DNA from: Galdieria partita
Lineage: Eukaryota; Rhodophyta; Bangiophyceae; Galdieriales; Galdieriaceae
Direction of reading: 5' to 3'
Assembly (NCBI GenBank): GCA_025991245.1
Contig: BQMJ01000031.1
Location: 1 to 64,000 of the forward strand
Length of the DNA stretch: 64,000 bases
In this document: positions 63,710-64,000 of the stretch, piece by piece
Position numbering within the stretch: the first letter of the stretch is position 1
Layout of the letters: each line of letters opens with the position of its first letter
Notes under the pieces: generated by a model
What the model was told of the DNA's origin: nothing
The model's database searches: none
What the model saw: only the letters and a program-made list of their open reading frames with translations
Position numbers and translations under genes: made by a program

Positions 63710-64000
63710 TTATTCCAACTGTTCTAACCGATAGATCATTTGTTCCAGAGTTTTGAGTTCTTTTTCAATGGAACGCAACAACTGCCGTTGATTCCATAAA
63801 TACTCTTTCAAATAGTTCAGAGAGTCACTGCTGGGTTGGACATTCCATTGCTGTTGTTGAATCTTCCAAATAAACCATTTCTTTTCTGATTGATACCACA
63901 AGAACAAAATAAATAAAATAATAAAAATGAGCATAATACAAACATTTTTCCAACTCAACCAAAATAAGAAAGAAGGCCACCATTTCTGTAACTAGGCGGA
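63710..64000 (-). CDS. Partial gene: membrane helix plus coiled coil, 5' end near window edge
   Basis: A minus-strand frame ends at 63710 and is open upward to about 63990. Seen: WWPSFLFWLSWKNVC, a strong membrane helix (IMLIFIILFILFLWY), then a charged coiled coil (YLWNQRQLLRSIEKELKTLE). No ATG begins the frame except one inside the helix. A TAG..ACAG stretch at the very edge could be a splice acceptor with the first exon beyond the window. Unknown family. Confidence 0.35.

Overview
The window reads as one end of a nuclear chromosome of a unicellular red alga, most likely a cyanidiophyte of the Galdieria type. It opens at a telomere and then carries dense protein genes with very small introns (about 38-84 bp, mostly 45-60). 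It encodes plastid functions (NTT-type ATP/ADP translocator, TPM-domain thylakoid protein, RsfS/Iojap, DUF4079, a chlorophyll-binding-like motif) next to typical eukaryotic genes (MUS81, UTP5, RPL34, PSMB5, GlyRS, RUS/DUF647). The assignment to Galdieria is inference from gene content and intron style; no species marker was compared.

Region 1 (1-12.9 kb) is telomere and subtelomere. Positions 1-565 are 10/11-nt telomere repeats. They are followed by diverged tandem subtelomeric units (two of about 2.31 kb, one shortened first unit, then about 1.16-kb units) that are strongly T-rich on the + strand and have no supported gene.

Region 2 (12.9-22 kb) is a tandemly duplicated block of P-loop NTPase/nuclease-like genes resembling the Crinkler/RHS (CR-type effector) families. 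There is an apparently intact two-exon gene with a signal-peptide-like start (13845-16252), a decayed second copy (about 17.8-18.4 kb), and a related interrupted gene (19376-21858) with a REase-like QxK motif and a SAM-like C-terminus. Shared flanks show that the block grew by local duplication. This is the most unusual part of the window.

Region 3 (22-33.4 kb) is a transition zone: about 1.8 kb of decayed sequence, then a seven-exon methylsterol-oxidase/desaturase-like gene, a sugar transporter with a one-base frame break, several small spliced genes of unknown function, and MUS81.

Region 4 (33.4-64 kb) is compact housekeeping sequence: GYF-domain protein, UTP5/WDR43, RPL34, TPM protein, SRPBCC protein, FKBP, amidohydrolase, GlyRS, RUS protein, phosphate-carrier-like protein, proteasome beta-5, DUF218, a chlorophyll-binding-motif protein, a coiled-coil protein, mitochondrial bL21, an alpha/beta hydrolase, DUF4079, RsfS, a sterol reductase, tRNA-Lys(CTT), NTT and an LYR-like protein. 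Divergent gene pairs share very short or overlapping 5' regions, and one pair of consecutive genes abuts with no spacer.

Many genes here are split into exons too short to show as open reading frames. I placed introns by GT/GC...AG borders, reading phase and family resemblance. All exon borders are predictions without transcript support.
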